Assembly: GCF_002973525.1 (NCBI RefSeq)
Contig: NZ_PVEN01000002.1
Span: 248,001-312,000 of the forward strand
DNA: 64,000 bases
Source: Paraburkholderia sp. BL21I4N1
GTDB lineage: Bacteria; Pseudomonadota; Gammaproteobacteria; Burkholderiales; Burkholderiaceae
Direction of reading: 5' to 3'
This document shows positions 43,349-53,039 of the stretch, one piece after another; positions within the stretch are counted from its first letter, which is position 1; each line of letters begins with the position of its first letter. Under the pieces are notes generated by a model. The model was not told the origin of the DNA, did no database searches, and worked only from the letters and a program-made list of their open reading frames with translations. A program made the position numbers and the translations under genes.

Positions 43349-44260
43349 ATGGAAATCAAGTGGATCGAAGACTTCATTGCGCTCGCCCGATATCAAAGCT
43401 TCTCCCGGGCAGCGGAATTTCGAAGCGTGACGCAGTCCGGCTTCAGCCGGCGCATTCAGTCACTTGAACAATGGGTGGGCGCCGACCTGATCGACCGCAG
43501 CAGTTTTCCGCCGACGCTCACGCCGGCCGGTCGGCTGTTTCGCGAAGCCGCCGAAGACATTCTCGACAAGCTGTTCGACACCCGCGCGATTATCCGCACC
43601 GAGCAGAGAATGGCCGGCAAAGGTCTGCAGATCGCGGCGGGCCACACCATCGCGCTGAGTTTTCTGCCCGCATGGCTGAAAGCGCTGACCGTGCACGTCG
43701 GCGAGGTACGCGCGCGGGTGATTCCGACCAACGTGCACGATTCCATCCTGATGCTCGTGAATGGGAACTGCGAGCTGATGTTCGCGTATCACCACCCGGA
43801 ACTGCCGCTGCATCTCGACCCGGTGCGTTACCAGCATCTGACCGTCGGCGTGGACACGTTCATGCCGGTGTGCCGGCCCAATGAGCGTCTCGCGCCCGCG
43901 TTCCGCTTGCCCGGTACCGCGAACCGTCCGCTGCCGCTCATCTCGTACACGGAAACCAGTTATTTCGGTCGTTGCCTCGCACTGCTTCTCGGTCGCGCCA
44001 GCGCCGCGCCGGTGCTGCAACTGCATTACGAATCGGACATGGCCGAAGTGTTGAAGAAACTCGTCATGGAAGGCGAGGGCGTGGCGTGGCTCCCTAAAAG
44101 CTCGATCACGACCGAACTCGAATCCGGTGAACTGATTCCCGCCGGCCGCGCCGAATGGCATCTCGAAGTCGAACTGCGCGTGTACCGCGACGCGTCGAAT
44201 CGAAGCGAGTTTCTGGAGACGCTGTGGGGGCACATTCGCGCGGCGAGCCAGCCGTCGTGA
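43349..44260 (+). CDS. LysR-family transcriptional regulator
   Basis: The 303-aa protein starts MEIKWIEDFIALARYQSFSR with the LysR winged helix at residues 1-62 (RAAEFRSVTQSGFSRRIQSL) and a substrate-binding domain afterwards (YHPEL-like YHHPELPLHLDP). It lies upstream of, and in the same direction as, the symporter/racemase/aspartase genes with a 178-base gap; LysR proteins commonly regulate adjacent transport operons, so control of the aspartate module is plausible. Confidence 0.88.
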   Translation: MEIKWIEDFIALARYQSFSRAAEFRSVTQSGFSRRIQSLEQWVGADLIDRSSFPPTLTPAGRLFREAAEDILDKLFDTRAIIRTEQRMAGKGLQIAAGHTIALSFLPAWLKALTVHVGEVRARVIPTNVHDSILMLVNGNCELMFAYHHPELPLHLDPVRYQHLTVGVDTFMPVCRPNERLAPAFRLPGTANRPLPLISYTETSYFGRCLALLLGRASAAPVLQLHYESDMAEVLKKLVMEGEGVAWLPKSSITTELESGELIPAGRAEWHLEVELRVYRDASNRSEFLETLWGHIRAASQPS

Positions 44261-44438
44261 TAGGGTTTTCACGGGTTATGCGAAATCAGCATAGGCGCAT
44301 GCAGTACTAGCATCGCCGTCTTTTTTCGGTTCCTTAATATCCGTCCAGACACAGAGACCCGCTCATATCGCAGGGTTTCTGCCTTTCCTGCGCGTGGTGT
44401 GCGGTTCGCTCACCGGCGCTACCTCTGGACGGATTCAC

Positions 44439-45740
44439 ATGAAGAATCGCCTGACTCTCTACATCTTTGTCGGCATGGTGCTCGGCGTTGTCGTCGGGTA
44501 TATCTGTCACCGCTCGGTGGCGAATGCCGACGAAGCGAAGGCCGTTGCCGGCTACTTCTCCATCATCACCGATATCTTTCTTCGCCTCGTGAAGATGATT
44601 ATCGCGCCGCTGGTGTTCGCGACGCTCGTCTCGGGACTCGCGGGCATGGCGGGCACCAGCGACGTGCGCCGTATCGGCTTCCGCTCGGTGGGCTGGTTCC
44701 TGTGCGCGTCGCTGCTGTCGCTCGCGCTCGGCCTGGCGCTGGCGAACGTGTTCCATCCCGGCGCGGGGCTCAACCTGGTGCAGACCAGCGCCGACGTCAG
44801 CACCGGACTGAATACCGCCGGTCTGAACTTCAAGGATTTCGTCACCCACGCGTTTCCGACCAGCATCATCGACGCGATGGCCCGCAACGACATTCTGCAG
44901 ATCCTCGTGTTTTCCGTGCTGTTCGGCGTGGTGCTGAGCGTCATCAAGAGCGACCCGCGAGTCGCGCCGCTGGTGGCCGGCGTGGACGCGCTGGTGCCCG
45001 CCATGCTGAAGCTGACCGATTATGTGATGCGCCTCGCGCCGATCGGCGTGTTCGGCGCGCTGGCCTCGGCGATCACCGTGCATGGGCTGGATGTGTTGAC
45101 CACTTACGGCAAGCTGATCGGCAGCTTCTACGTGGGCCTCGTCCTGTTGTGGACGCTACTCGTGGCGATAGGCTATGTCTTTCTCGGCAAGCCGATCTGG
45201 GCGCTGCTGAAGGCGGTTCGCGAGCCTGCCATGCTGGCGTTTTCGACGGCGAGTAGCGAAGCGGCGTATCCGCGTTTGACGGAAAAACTCGAGGAATTCG
45301 GCGTCGACAAGAAGGTGGTCGGGTTCACGCTGCCGCTTGGCTATGCGTTCAATCTCGACGGCTCGATGATGTACCAGGCGTTCGCGGCGATCTTCATCGC
45401 GCAGGCCTTCGGCATGGACATGCCGCTCGGCACGCAGATCATGATGCTGCTGGTGCTGATGGTCAGCAGCAAGGGCATGGCGGGCGTGGCGCGCGGTTCC
45501 GTGGTGGTCGTCGCGGCGGTGGCGCCGATGTTCCATCTGCCGCCTTCCGGCGTCGTGCTGATTCTCGCGATCGACCAGATTCTCGACATGGGGCGAACCG
45601 CGACCAACGTGATCGGCAACAGCATCGCAACGGCGGTGATAGCGAAGTGGGAAAGCAAACGTGCGCTCAGGCAGGCGACGGTGGCTGTCGCTGTCACGGA
45701 TGAACCGGCTTACGCGCAATGGCAAGGCGAGACGAAATGA
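44439..45740 (+). CDS. dicarboxylate/amino acid:cation symporter (DAACS family)
   Basis: The start ATG at 44439 gives a 433-aa protein with eight to nine membrane segments (start MKNRLTLYIFVGMVLGVVVG). DAACS signatures: the serine-rich hairpin AFSTASSEAAYPRLTEKL, PLGYAFNLDGSMMYQAFAAI and the cation/substrate helix VLILAIDQILDMGRTATNVI. GltP and DctA are relatives; GltP-type transporters carry aspartate/glutamate. An upstream codon at 44394 would add 15 residues but has no support. The stop overlaps the racemase start by four bases, linking uptake to racemisation of aspartate. Confidence 0.92.
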   Translation: MKNRLTLYIFVGMVLGVVVGYICHRSVANADEAKAVAGYFSIITDIFLRLVKMIIAPLVFATLVSGLAGMAGTSDVRRIGFRSVGWFLCASLLSLALGLALANVFHPGAGLNLVQTSADVSTGLNTAGLNFKDFVTHAFPTSIIDAMARNDILQILVFSVLFGVVLSVIKSDPRVAPLVAGVDALVPAMLKLTDYVMRLAPIGVFGALASAITVHGLDVLTTYGKLIGSFYVGLVLLWTLLVAIGYVFLGKPIWALLKAVREPAMLAFSTASSEAAYPRLTEKLEEFGVDKKVVGFTLPLGYAFNLDGSMMYQAFAAIFIAQAFGMDMPLGTQIMMLLVLMVSSKGMAGVARGSVVVVAAVAPMFHLPPSGVVLILAIDQILDMGRTATNVIGNSIATAVIAKWESKRALRQATVAVAVTDEPAYAQWQGETK

Positions 45741-47245
45741 ACGAAGGGCCGGCAAAGAGCGTGCGCAAGTTTGGTGTGGTGGGCGGACTTGGGCCGCTCG
45801 CGAGCGCGGACGTATTTTTTAAACTCGTCAAATCGACGCCCGCGACGAGTGACGCCGAGCACTTCGACGTGATCTTCGAGCAGCATCCGTTCCGAACCTC
45901 CGGCACGGGGACGGCGGCGACGACGGAGCGCAAGCTGTACATCTTCGATCTGATCAGCCGCTTCGAGAAGCAGGGCGTGACGACGGTCGTGTTGCCTTGC
46001 TTTCTCAGTCACACCTTTATAGATGAACTGCGGGCCAACTCGCCGCTGCAGATCGTCGATATGGTCGAGGCCGTGCGCAGTCACGTGCGACGGCGGTTTC
46101 CGCCGGTGCGTCGCATTGGCGTTCTGGCCTCGGACTACACGCGTCGCAAAGGCTTGTTCGAGCGGTATTTTGCGTCGCCCGAATTCGACGTGGTCTATCC
46201 GCGCCAGCGGGACGAGGTGGATCTCGTCACCGAGGCGGTGTACGGCGCGCAAGGCGTGAAGAGCGGCAACCTGAACGGCCGCCCGGTGACGCTGTTACGC
46301 GAAGCGTGCGAAGACCTGATCGCGCAGGGCGCGACGATCATCGTGCCGGGTCTGACCGAAATCGCGCTGGTGGCCGGCGAGATCGGACCGTTACCGGTGC
46401 CGCTGCTCGATTCGAATCTGGCGTACGCGCAGTACGTGGTGTCGGGCCAGTACGCGTCGCCGGAAACGCTCTTCAAGGTCGGCGTGGTGGGTGGCGTGGG
46501 TCCGGCGGCCACCGTGGACTTTATCCACAAGATCGTGCGCAATACGCCGGCCAAACGGGATCAGGATCACATCAAACTCCTGGTCGAGCAGAACCCGCAG
46601 ATTCCGGACCGCACGGAAAGTTTGATCGGCGACGGCCCCGATCCGACGCTCTCCCTTTACGCGACCTGCAAGAAACTCGAAGCGGGCGACGCGGATCTCA
46701 TTGCGATTCCATGTAACACCGCGCACGCGTTCGTCGAACGGATTCAACCGTATCTGAGCATACCGATCGTGAACATGCTAACGGTGACGGTTCGCTATCT
46801 GCGCGAGAACTTTCCATCGCTGCGGTCGGTGGGCGTATTGGCGACCACGGGGACGGTGGAAAGCGGCGTCTACGAAAAGGCGCTCATGTCGCAAGGATTG
46901 CAGCAGGTTCTACCCGGCCCGGCTTTGCAGGCTCGCGTGATGGACGCCATTTACGGCGCAGAGGGCGTGAAGGCCGGCTTCACGAGCGGACAGTGCCAGC
47001 TCGATATCGCCGCCGCGATCAATGGTCTCGTCGCGCAAGGCGTGGAAGTGGTCATTCTTGGTTGCACCGAATTGCCGCTGCTTCTACCGCAGACGGATTA
47101 CGTGGGCACGAATGGCACGTCGGTCCGCCTCGTGGATCCGACCGACGTGCTTGCGCGGCAATGCGTTGCGTATGCCACGGCGGCCGCCGCTTCCGCTGCC
47201 ACCGCGACTGCCACCGCGATTCCCGCTGAAACGCACCACGTCTGA
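45737..47245 (+). CDS. tandem aspartate/glutamate racemase fusion, first half degenerate
   Basis: The 502-aa protein is two racemase domains in one chain, each about 240 residues, both starting with a VGVVGG-like GG(L/V)GP motif. The second half keeps the two catalytic Cys: IPCNTAHAF (Cys326) and LGCTELP (Cys443). The first half keeps the first (LPCFLSHTF, Cys88) but has Leu206 in place of the second (VPGLTEIAL), so it should not racemise by the two-base mechanism. Usual aspartate racemases are about 230-250 aa and work as dimers; this looks like a fused pseudo-heterodimer. Context with an amino-acid symporter and aspartase indicates use of D- or L-aspartate. Ends in an Ala/Thr-rich tail. Confidence 0.88.
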   Translation: MNEGPAKSVRKFGVVGGLGPLASADVFFKLVKSTPATSDAEHFDVIFEQHPFRTSGTGTAATTERKLYIFDLISRFEKQGVTTVVLPCFLSHTFIDELRANSPLQIVDMVEAVRSHVRRRFPPVRRIGVLASDYTRRKGLFERYFASPEFDVVYPRQRDEVDLVTEAVYGAQGVKSGNLNGRPVTLLREACEDLIAQGATIIVPGLTEIALVAGEIGPLPVPLLDSNLAYAQYVVSGQYASPETLFKVGVVGGVGPAATVDFIHKIVRNTPAKRDQDHIKLLVEQNPQIPDRTESLIGDGPDPTLSLYATCKKLEAGDADLIAIPCNTAHAFVERIQPYLSIPIVNMLTVTVRYLRENFPSLRSVGVLATTGTVESGVYEKALMSQGLQQVLPGPALQARVMDAIYGAEGVKAGFTSGQCQLDIAAAINGLVAQGVEVVILGCTELPLLLPQTDYVGTNGTSVRLVDPTDVLARQCVAYATAAAASAATATATAIPAETHHV

Positions 47246-47293
47246 ACGACCACATCACGTCTTCGCCCGTCATCTTTAACTATCGAGGTATTC

Positions 47294-48709
47294 ATGCTCA
47301 CCGCCAACGAACGTATCGAACACGATCTTCTCGGCGACCTCGCCGTGCCCGCGTCGGCGTACTACGGCGTGCACACGTTGCGCGCCTTGGAGAACTTCCC
47401 GATCACGGGGATGCCTATTTCGGTGTATCCGAATCTCATCAATGCGCTGGCGAGCGTCAAGGAAGCGGCTGCGCTGGCGAACTACGACCTCGGACTACTC
47501 AGCGAGCTCAAGATGTCGGCGATTGTTCAAGCGTGCAAACAGGTCCGCTCCGGTATTGCGCATGATCACTTTGTGGTGGACGTCATTCAGGGCGGTGCGG
47601 GGACCTCGACCAACATGAACGCCAACGAAGTCATTGCCAATCTCGCGCTCGAACACCTCGGGCATCAGCGAGGCGAGTACGGCGTTCTCCATCCGAATGA
47701 GGACGTCAACCTCGGCCAAAGCACGAACGACGTGTATCCCACGGCGCTGAAGATCGCCACCTACGCGGGCATCATGCAGCTGATCGACGCAATGGGCGTG
47801 CTGCGTGCGTCGTTCGAACGTAAGGCGGAAGAGTTCAGAAGCGACCTGAAGATGGGCCGGACGCAATTGCAGGACGCTGTACCGATGACGTTAGGGCAGG
47901 AATTCAGCACCTTCGCCGTGATGCTCGGCGAAGACGAGGAGCGCCTCAGGGAAGCGTCGAAACTGATCTGCGAGATCAACCTGGGGGCAACGGCGATTGG
48001 AACGGGCATCAATACGCATCCGCAGTATGCGGGGCTCGTCTGTACTCACCTGAGCGAGGTGACGGGTATTGCGCTCACCACCTCGCCGAATCTGGTGGAA
48101 GCGACTCAGGACGTCGGCTCATTCGTGCAGTTGTCCGGCGTGCTGAAGCGGGTTGCCGTGAAACTGTCGAAGACCTGCAACGATCTGCGGCTTCTGTCGA
48201 GCGGTCCTCGCGCGGGGCTGGGGGAAATCAATCTGCCGCCGGTGCAGGCGGGCTCCAGCATCATGCCGGGCAAGGTCAATCCGGTGATTCCGGAGGTGGT
48301 CAATCAGATCGCGTTCGAAGTGATCGGCAACGACGTGACCGTGAGTTTTGCGGCGGAAGCCGGGCAACTGCAACTGAACGCGTTCGAGCCCATCATCGCG
48401 CACAGTCTTTTTAAAAGCGTGGCCCATCTGCGGGCAGGGTGCTTGACGCTGGCGTCCCGATGCGTCGACGGGATCACCGCCAATCGCGACCGGTTGCGGG
48501 CGATCGTTGAAAACTCGATCGGGATCGTGACCGCGCTCAACCCGTATATCGGCTATACGCATGCCACGGAAGTCGCGCGGGAAGCGCTTGCTTCCGGCCG
48601 AAGCGTGGCCGAGATCGTGGTGGAGAAAGGGCTGTTGAGTCAGGCGCAACTCGATGAGATTTTGCAGCCCGCGATGTTGACTCAGCCGCGGAAGGTGGGG
48701 GAGTCGTAG
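47294..48709 (+). CDS. aspA: aspartate ammonia-lyase
   Basis: The 471-aa protein converts L-aspartate to fumarate and ammonia. Family marks: IEHDLLGDLAVPASAYYGVH at the start, FSTFAVMLGEDEERL, NLGQSTNDVYPTALKIATY and the fumarase/aspartase signature GSSIMPGKVNPVIPEVVN. Length matches aspartases (about 470-480). It follows the racemase after 48 bases, so a route D-aspartate to L-aspartate to fumarate is encoded together with uptake. Fumarase C is the alternative reading but the context favours AspA. Confidence 0.92.
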   Translation: MLTANERIEHDLLGDLAVPASAYYGVHTLRALENFPITGMPISVYPNLINALASVKEAAALANYDLGLLSELKMSAIVQACKQVRSGIAHDHFVVDVIQGGAGTSTNMNANEVIANLALEHLGHQRGEYGVLHPNEDVNLGQSTNDVYPTALKIATYAGIMQLIDAMGVLRASFERKAEEFRSDLKMGRTQLQDAVPMTLGQEFSTFAVMLGEDEERLREASKLICEINLGATAIGTGINTHPQYAGLVCTHLSEVTGIALTTSPNLVEATQDVGSFVQLSGVLKRVAVKLSKTCNDLRLLSSGPRAGLGEINLPPVQAGSSIMPGKVNPVIPEVVNQIAFEVIGNDVTVSFAAEAGQLQLNAFEPIIAHSLFKSVAHLRAGCLTLASRCVDGITANRDRLRAIVENSIGIVTALNPYIGYTHATEVAREALASGRSVAEIVVEKGLLSQAQLDEILQPAMLTQPRKVGES

Positions 48710-48719
48710 GAGTGGATTA

Positions 48720-48746
48720 ACCGGCGGCGCATATGATGCCGCCGGT
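48720..48746. terminator. bidirectional terminator between aspA and the D,D-carboxypeptidase gene
   Basis: ACCGGCGGC (48720-48728) and GCCGCCGGT (48738-48746) form a perfect nine-base stem with a nine-base loop in the 51-base gap between convergent genes. Confidence 0.75.
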
Positions 48747-48760
48747 GATTGACTGAGTTC

Positions 48761-49708
48761 TCAAGCCCGATGCGAGACGGTTGCGCCGGCCTGCAATGGT
48801 TGCGTGACCACTTGATGACCTGCGCCTTCAGCGGGATAGTCCCTGAACGAGCCAAAGCCGTATTCAAGCAGGGTATGTGCGCCCGAAATGCGTTGTTTCG
48901 CCGTGGCCGCGCCTAGCAGAACCGCAAAGACCCGACGTTTCATCGGCGGGTTCGACTGCTGGCGCCTTGCCGTGGCAATGATGCAGAAACCGGCGGCCTT
49001 TGTATGACCCGTTTTCAATCCATCGACGCTTGGGTCAGTACCCAGCAGCCAGTTCTTGTTTTGCTTTTTAAAGCGGCCGTATTCGAAGTGCTGTTGCGAT
49101 GAAAAGGAATAGTACTCGGGGAAGTCGCTCGTCAAACGAAGGGCGAGTGTGGAAAGATCGCGAGCCGTCGAATAGTGGTTCGGTGTCGTAATCCCCGAAG
49201 GCGAAGCGAAGTGAGAGTCGTTCATACCTAATTCGCGGGCCTTGCTGTTCATCATTTGCTCGAAGCCGGCGAGACTGCCGCCCAGCCGTTTCGCGAGCAC
49301 GAGCGCGGCGTCGTTCGCCGATGCGACGATCAACCCTCTGACCAGATCACGAACGGCTACCTCCCGTCCTGCCATCAGGTACATCTGTGCTTCATCGCTT
49401 TTTACGCTGGCGGTGTCGTCGGCGGATATCCGCACTTTCTCGTCCCAGCTCAGGGCGCCCCGCTTCAACGCGTCGAAGACGAGATAGGCCGTCATCAGCT
49501 TGGTTAGCGAAGCAGGCTCGCGATGCGCGTCGGCGTTGTGTTCGGCGAGCACCTGGCCGGATTCGCCGTCGATCACGAGCCAGGATTCGGCTTGAATGCC
49601 GCTGGGCGACGCGGCGAGGGCTGAATGCGTGGTGATCGCGATCGTGGCCGTGAAGAGGGCGGAGAGCAGTCGCGTACGCATCGTCGGCTGCGGGGTCGGG
49701 CTTTTCAT
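48761..49708 (-). CDS. D-alanyl-D-alanine carboxypeptidase (PBP5/6 type)
   Basis: The 315-aa protein has a Sec signal peptide (ending near ALAASPS) and the three penicillin-binding motifs: SLTK (Ser67, Lys70), SAN in ASANDAALVLA, and KTG in LKTGHTKAAGF. It removes the terminal D-Ala from peptidoglycan side chains. Compared with DacA/DacC (about 390-400) it lacks the C-terminal beta-domain and the amphipathic anchor, like DacD-type or PbpG-type short enzymes. Confidence 0.9.
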   Translation of the reverse strand: MKSPTPQPTMRTRLLSALFTATIAITTHSALAASPSGIQAESWLVIDGESGQVLAEHNADAHREPASLTKLMTAYLVFDALKRGALSWDEKVRISADDTASVKSDEAQMYLMAGREVAVRDLVRGLIVASANDAALVLAKRLGGSLAGFEQMMNSKARELGMNDSHFASPSGITTPNHYSTARDLSTLALRLTSDFPEYYSFSSQQHFEYGRFKKQNKNWLLGTDPSVDGLKTGHTKAAGFCIIATARRQQSNPPMKRRVFAVLLGAATAKQRISGAHTLLEYGFGSFRDYPAEGAGHQVVTQPLQAGATVSHRA

Positions 49709-49919
49709 ATTCGTAACGGGTATAAGCGGAGATATCTGGCGAGAGAGCGCCAGGCGTTCGCGGCGCTGTTACTTGCTGCGTGCGGAGGAGGCCGGAATCA
49801 TAAGCCCTTAGAGGTTTCTCTCAATGACGATTCGGCATGATCCAATGCGCGCGAGGCATGTCATGCGATCATTCGACACCTACCCATGAACGCTGAGTGC
49901 TTCCATCAGGAGCAAATAG

Positions 49920-51563
49920 ATGTCGTCAATGGCTGCCGAAACACCTTCTAACGCCTACGCCCTTAAAGCCGCTGCTGTCGTAGCTCCATTCGTGGACGCC
50001 AACCTGTTTTCCGGCCTTATTCTGGTTGCGCATCAGGGCAAGCCGATTTTCCACGAGGCATTCGGCCTGGCGAATAGAGAATGGATGATCGCCAACACGC
50101 CGGATACCCGATTCCGGATCGGCTCCATCACCAAGCAGTTCACGGCGGCGGCCATCGTTCTGCTTGCCGAACGCAGCAAACTCAATGTCACGGATCCGGT
50201 GTCGACTCACTACGCGAATGCGCCGGAGAGTTGGCGAGACGTGACCCTTCATCAGTTGCTGACCCACACTTCGGGCATCCCTTCGTACACGGGTCTCCCG
50301 GACTTTGTTTCGCAAATTGGGCGAATTGACCATACGCCCGAACAGATTCTCGATCTGGTGCGTGACTTGCCATTGGAGTTCACGCCCGGCGAGCGGTTTT
50401 CCTATTGCAATAGCGGCTATGCGCTACTCGGCCTGATTGTCGAAAAGGTTAGCGGCCAGACTTACTCCGCTTTTCTGCAGAGTGAGGTCTTCGATCCGCT
50501 CGGTATGAGCAATACGGGCTACGAAGAGACTCGCGCGATTCTTCCGCGGCGGGCGGCGGGACATGAGCGCCAAGGCGGAAAGTGGATCAATGCGCTGTTT
50601 TCCGCGATGAGCGTACCGTATGCCGCCGGCGGTCTTTATTCGACGGCCAACGATCTTCTGCGCTGGTCCGAGGCGCTTTCCAATGGGAAGGTCATCAGCG
50701 CCGCCTCGCTGGATGAGACGCTGCGCGATCATGGCCACGGGTACGGCTACGGCTGGTTCATTGTCAATCGTCTCGACCGTCGCCTGCATCACCATGGCGG
50801 TGGAATCAACGGTTTCGTGTGCGCGCTGGACCGATATCCGGACGACGAACTGACGGTCGTCGTTCTGTCGAATCTTCAACATGTGATTATTCCCGCGATT
50901 GCGGAGCGGCTGGCGAAGCTGCACTTCGGCCGCTACGAACCGCGCAAAAGCATACCGACCGATCCGCTTCTGCTGGAGGCGTACACGGGTTGCTATCGAC
51001 TCGGGCCGAAGTACTTTGTTCGGGTCTCTATCGAAGCAGGCGCGTTGAATGTTTACGCTCGCGGCCAGGAGCCGTTGCGACTGGCATACGCGGGTGCCGA
51101 TACCTTCTTCTGCCAGGTTCGGGACATGCAGATCGATTTCCAGCGCGCAAGCGAGGGCGGCGTCGTCGCGTTAGTGGATCGCGAAGGTGGTCGTGACTTT
51201 GTGGCTGATCGAGTGGACGAAGGGCTTGCGCAGCAGATTGAACAGGCGCCAGTGCAGAGCGCCGACCATGCCGGGTTGGAAGTGCAAGACTTTGCCCAAT
51301 ATGCCGGCTGGTATCGACTCAGCGACTATACGGACCTTGAAGTGACCTGCGACGCAGGTCAGATCCATGTTCAGGCCACCGGTCAGAACAAGTTGGCAAC
51401 CGGCTATCGCGGCATGCGCCGATTCGAGCTGGTCGGTCCCATTGCCGCCGCCATCACATTCGAGCTCGACGGCGAGGGCGCTGTGTGCGGTCTGGTCCTG
51501 CATCAAGGCGGAGTGGATTGGCGCAGCTTCAGGCTAAACGAGGCAAACCGCCCAGCCCAATAG
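49920..51563 (+). CDS. serine hydrolase (beta-lactamase family) with C-terminal barrel
   Basis: The 547-aa protein has a class C beta-lactamase-like hydrolase domain at residues about 20-345: nucleophile RIGSITKQF (Ser69, Lys72), the YxN motif YCNSGYALLG and HHHGGGINGF near residue 290 in the KTG position. Residues about 350-545 form one or two lipocalin-like barrel repeats (YTGCYRLGPKYFVRV, YAGWYRLSDYTDLEV), a pairing seen in esterase/peptidase homologues with DUF3471-type tails. No signal peptide. Preceded by a 211-base divergent gap. Confidence 0.85.
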   Translation: MSSMAAETPSNAYALKAAAVVAPFVDANLFSGLILVAHQGKPIFHEAFGLANREWMIANTPDTRFRIGSITKQFTAAAIVLLAERSKLNVTDPVSTHYANAPESWRDVTLHQLLTHTSGIPSYTGLPDFVSQIGRIDHTPEQILDLVRDLPLEFTPGERFSYCNSGYALLGLIVEKVSGQTYSAFLQSEVFDPLGMSNTGYEETRAILPRRAAGHERQGGKWINALFSAMSVPYAAGGLYSTANDLLRWSEALSNGKVISAASLDETLRDHGHGYGYGWFIVNRLDRRLHHHGGGINGFVCALDRYPDDELTVVVLSNLQHVIIPAIAERLAKLHFGRYEPRKSIPTDPLLLEAYTGCYRLGPKYFVRVSIEAGALNVYARGQEPLRLAYAGADTFFCQVRDMQIDFQRASEGGVVALVDREGGRDFVADRVDEGLAQQIEQAPVQSADHAGLEVQDFAQYAGWYRLSDYTDLEVTCDAGQIHVQATGQNKLATGYRGMRRFELVGPIAAAITFELDGEGAVCGLVLHQGGVDWRSFRLNEANRPAQ

Positions 51564-51790
51564 ACTCCTATAGCCGCACCGATTGGTCAATAGAGAAGTG
51601 TGCTCAATTGCCCATCGGCGGCGCCGGTCCGATACTCGCCGTAACGTCCCCTCGCTCATAAAAATCATGGCCATGCCAACGATCAGAGCAGACCTATTCG
51701 ACGCCGCGCGTTCCCGGTTCCTATCCGGGTTTGCCCGCAAGATTCAGGGCAACGCCGGCACAGGGGCCGCGAGACTCAAGGGAGCCTGAC

Positions 51791-52378
51791 ATGGCGTACA
51801 CCGATCTGGCGGTACTTGGGGGAGTCGGGGTTCTCGCACTGGCTTGCCTCGCCGTATGCGGCGTGTATGTGTACTGGGGCAGCGACCGATATCGCCATCG
51901 GCAGCGGCAGCGCGCGGCGCAAAAAAGCGTCGCTCAACTGGCGGCTCCAGATAACAAAAAGCTTACAGGAGCGCGAGCCACCATGGGTACGGAACTCAGT
52001 CACCTCTGCAAGACCTCCCTGTATCGGGCCGTGTTCAGCCACGACCAAGACGAAAGCGTCGTGTTTCTGAGCGCCGACAGCCGCGACGACGCGCGAGCGC
52101 GCGCATCCGCCGCGCTGGCCGCGATCCATCGACTCGCGGTTGAGGAGGTGACGCTCAGCAATCTCGCTTCGTTTCGCGAGTTGGTCGACATCGGCGTGAG
52201 CGACGATGAAGACATGCGGATCTTCGAGCTCGCCTGGAAAGGGCCGCAGGTCAGCGCATGGGCCGAGCATCCGTTGTTCCTGATCAACGATCCGAGTTTG
52301 CTCGGCAAGTGGGCCGAGCTCTATGCGGATCTGGCGCGGGAAGTCGCGCTCGCCGCGATCGATCGGGCGCGCGGCTAA
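51791..52378 (+). CDS. membrane-anchored protein of unknown function
   Basis: The 195-aa protein starts at the ATG at 51791 after AGGGAG and has one N-terminal membrane segment (VLGGVGVLALACLAVCGVYV). The rest is a soluble cytoplasmic domain with acidic patches and no Cys pairs or metal-binding motifs. I recognise no family. It stands alone with a hairpin terminator downstream. Confidence 0.72.
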   Translation: MAYTDLAVLGGVGVLALACLAVCGVYVYWGSDRYRHRQRQRAAQKSVAQLAAPDNKKLTGARATMGTELSHLCKTSLYRAVFSHDQDESVVFLSADSRDDARARASAALAAIHRLAVEEVTLSNLASFRELVDIGVSDDEDMRIFELAWKGPQVSAWAEHPLFLINDPSLLGKWAELYADLAREVALAAIDRARG

Positions 52379-52407
52379 CGCGCCGCCTGCTTGCAGCAGC
52401 GCCTGGT

Positions 52408-52439
52408 GATTGTCAGTGCGTACGTGCGCCCTGACAATC
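52408..52439. terminator. bidirectional hairpin terminator
   Basis: GATTGTCAG (52408-52416) and CTGACAATC (52431-52439) form a perfect stem between convergent genes, with a partly self-pairing loop. Confidence 0.65.
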
Positions 52440-52465
52440 GTTGGGCAGCCGCCGTGACCTCCTGA

Positions 52466-52924
52466 TTACTTCTTGTCCACCGTCACCAGATCCTTGTCCT
52501 TGCTGTCCGCGACGAAAATAGCGAGCAGTTTGGCGGGTTCGGTGTCGCTGGCGTTTTCGCTGACGGTGTGATGAGCGCCGGGCTTTTCAGTCCAGTGCTC
52601 GCCGGCGTGATAGACGTGCGTCTCGCCGCCGTTGACCTGACTGCGGATCGCGCCGGACAGCACATAGCCGATCACGAAGGCCTGACCATGCCGATGCGCG
52701 GGCGTCTTGCCGCCGGGCGCATAGTCGACGATCAACGCCGTCATCGTTTTGCCCGGCACGTTGGCGATCGGTTCGACGAACGCCGGCGCGATGGTTTCGC
52801 GCGGCGCAGTGACGGTGGACGCCGCGGCGGGGGCCGAAGCGTCGGCGGCGTAGACGGTTTGCGACGCGGCGGCGACCGAGAGAGCGGCGAACGTCGTCGC
52901 CGTGATGAGTGAACGGAGGTCCAT
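52466..52924 (-). CDS. exported cupin-domain protein
   Basis: The 152-aa protein has a Sec signal peptide (cleavage near TVYAADA) and one cupin barrel: motif 1 GGKTPAHRHGQAFVIGYVLS with the metal-binding His-x-His, and motif 2 GEHWTEKPGAHHTVSENAS. Small periplasmic cupins of this type bind metal; a catalytic role is not established. It lies 115 bases after the azoreductase gene end, in the same direction of transcription but further downstream. Confidence 0.82.
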   Translation of the reverse strand: MDLRSLITATTFAALSVAAASQTVYAADASAPAAASTVTAPRETIAPAFVEPIANVPGKTMTALIVDYAPGGKTPAHRHGQAFVIGYVLSGAIRSQVNGGETHVYHAGEHWTEKPGAHHTVSENASDTEPAKLLAIFVADSKDKDLVTVDKK

Positions 52925-53039
52925 GATGATTTTCCTGCCTGATTGATTTCAATGGCCGTTTTAACGGCGACACGCTTCCCGACGATTCGCATGGCGAATC
53001 GTCCACTATGTCGGTACGGGACGGGAAGTAATTCGACTT

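Noticed and set aside
44394..44438. Earlier start for the symporter
   Set aside because: Adds 15 polar residues without a Shine-Dalgarno; the family N-terminus fits the ATG at 44439.
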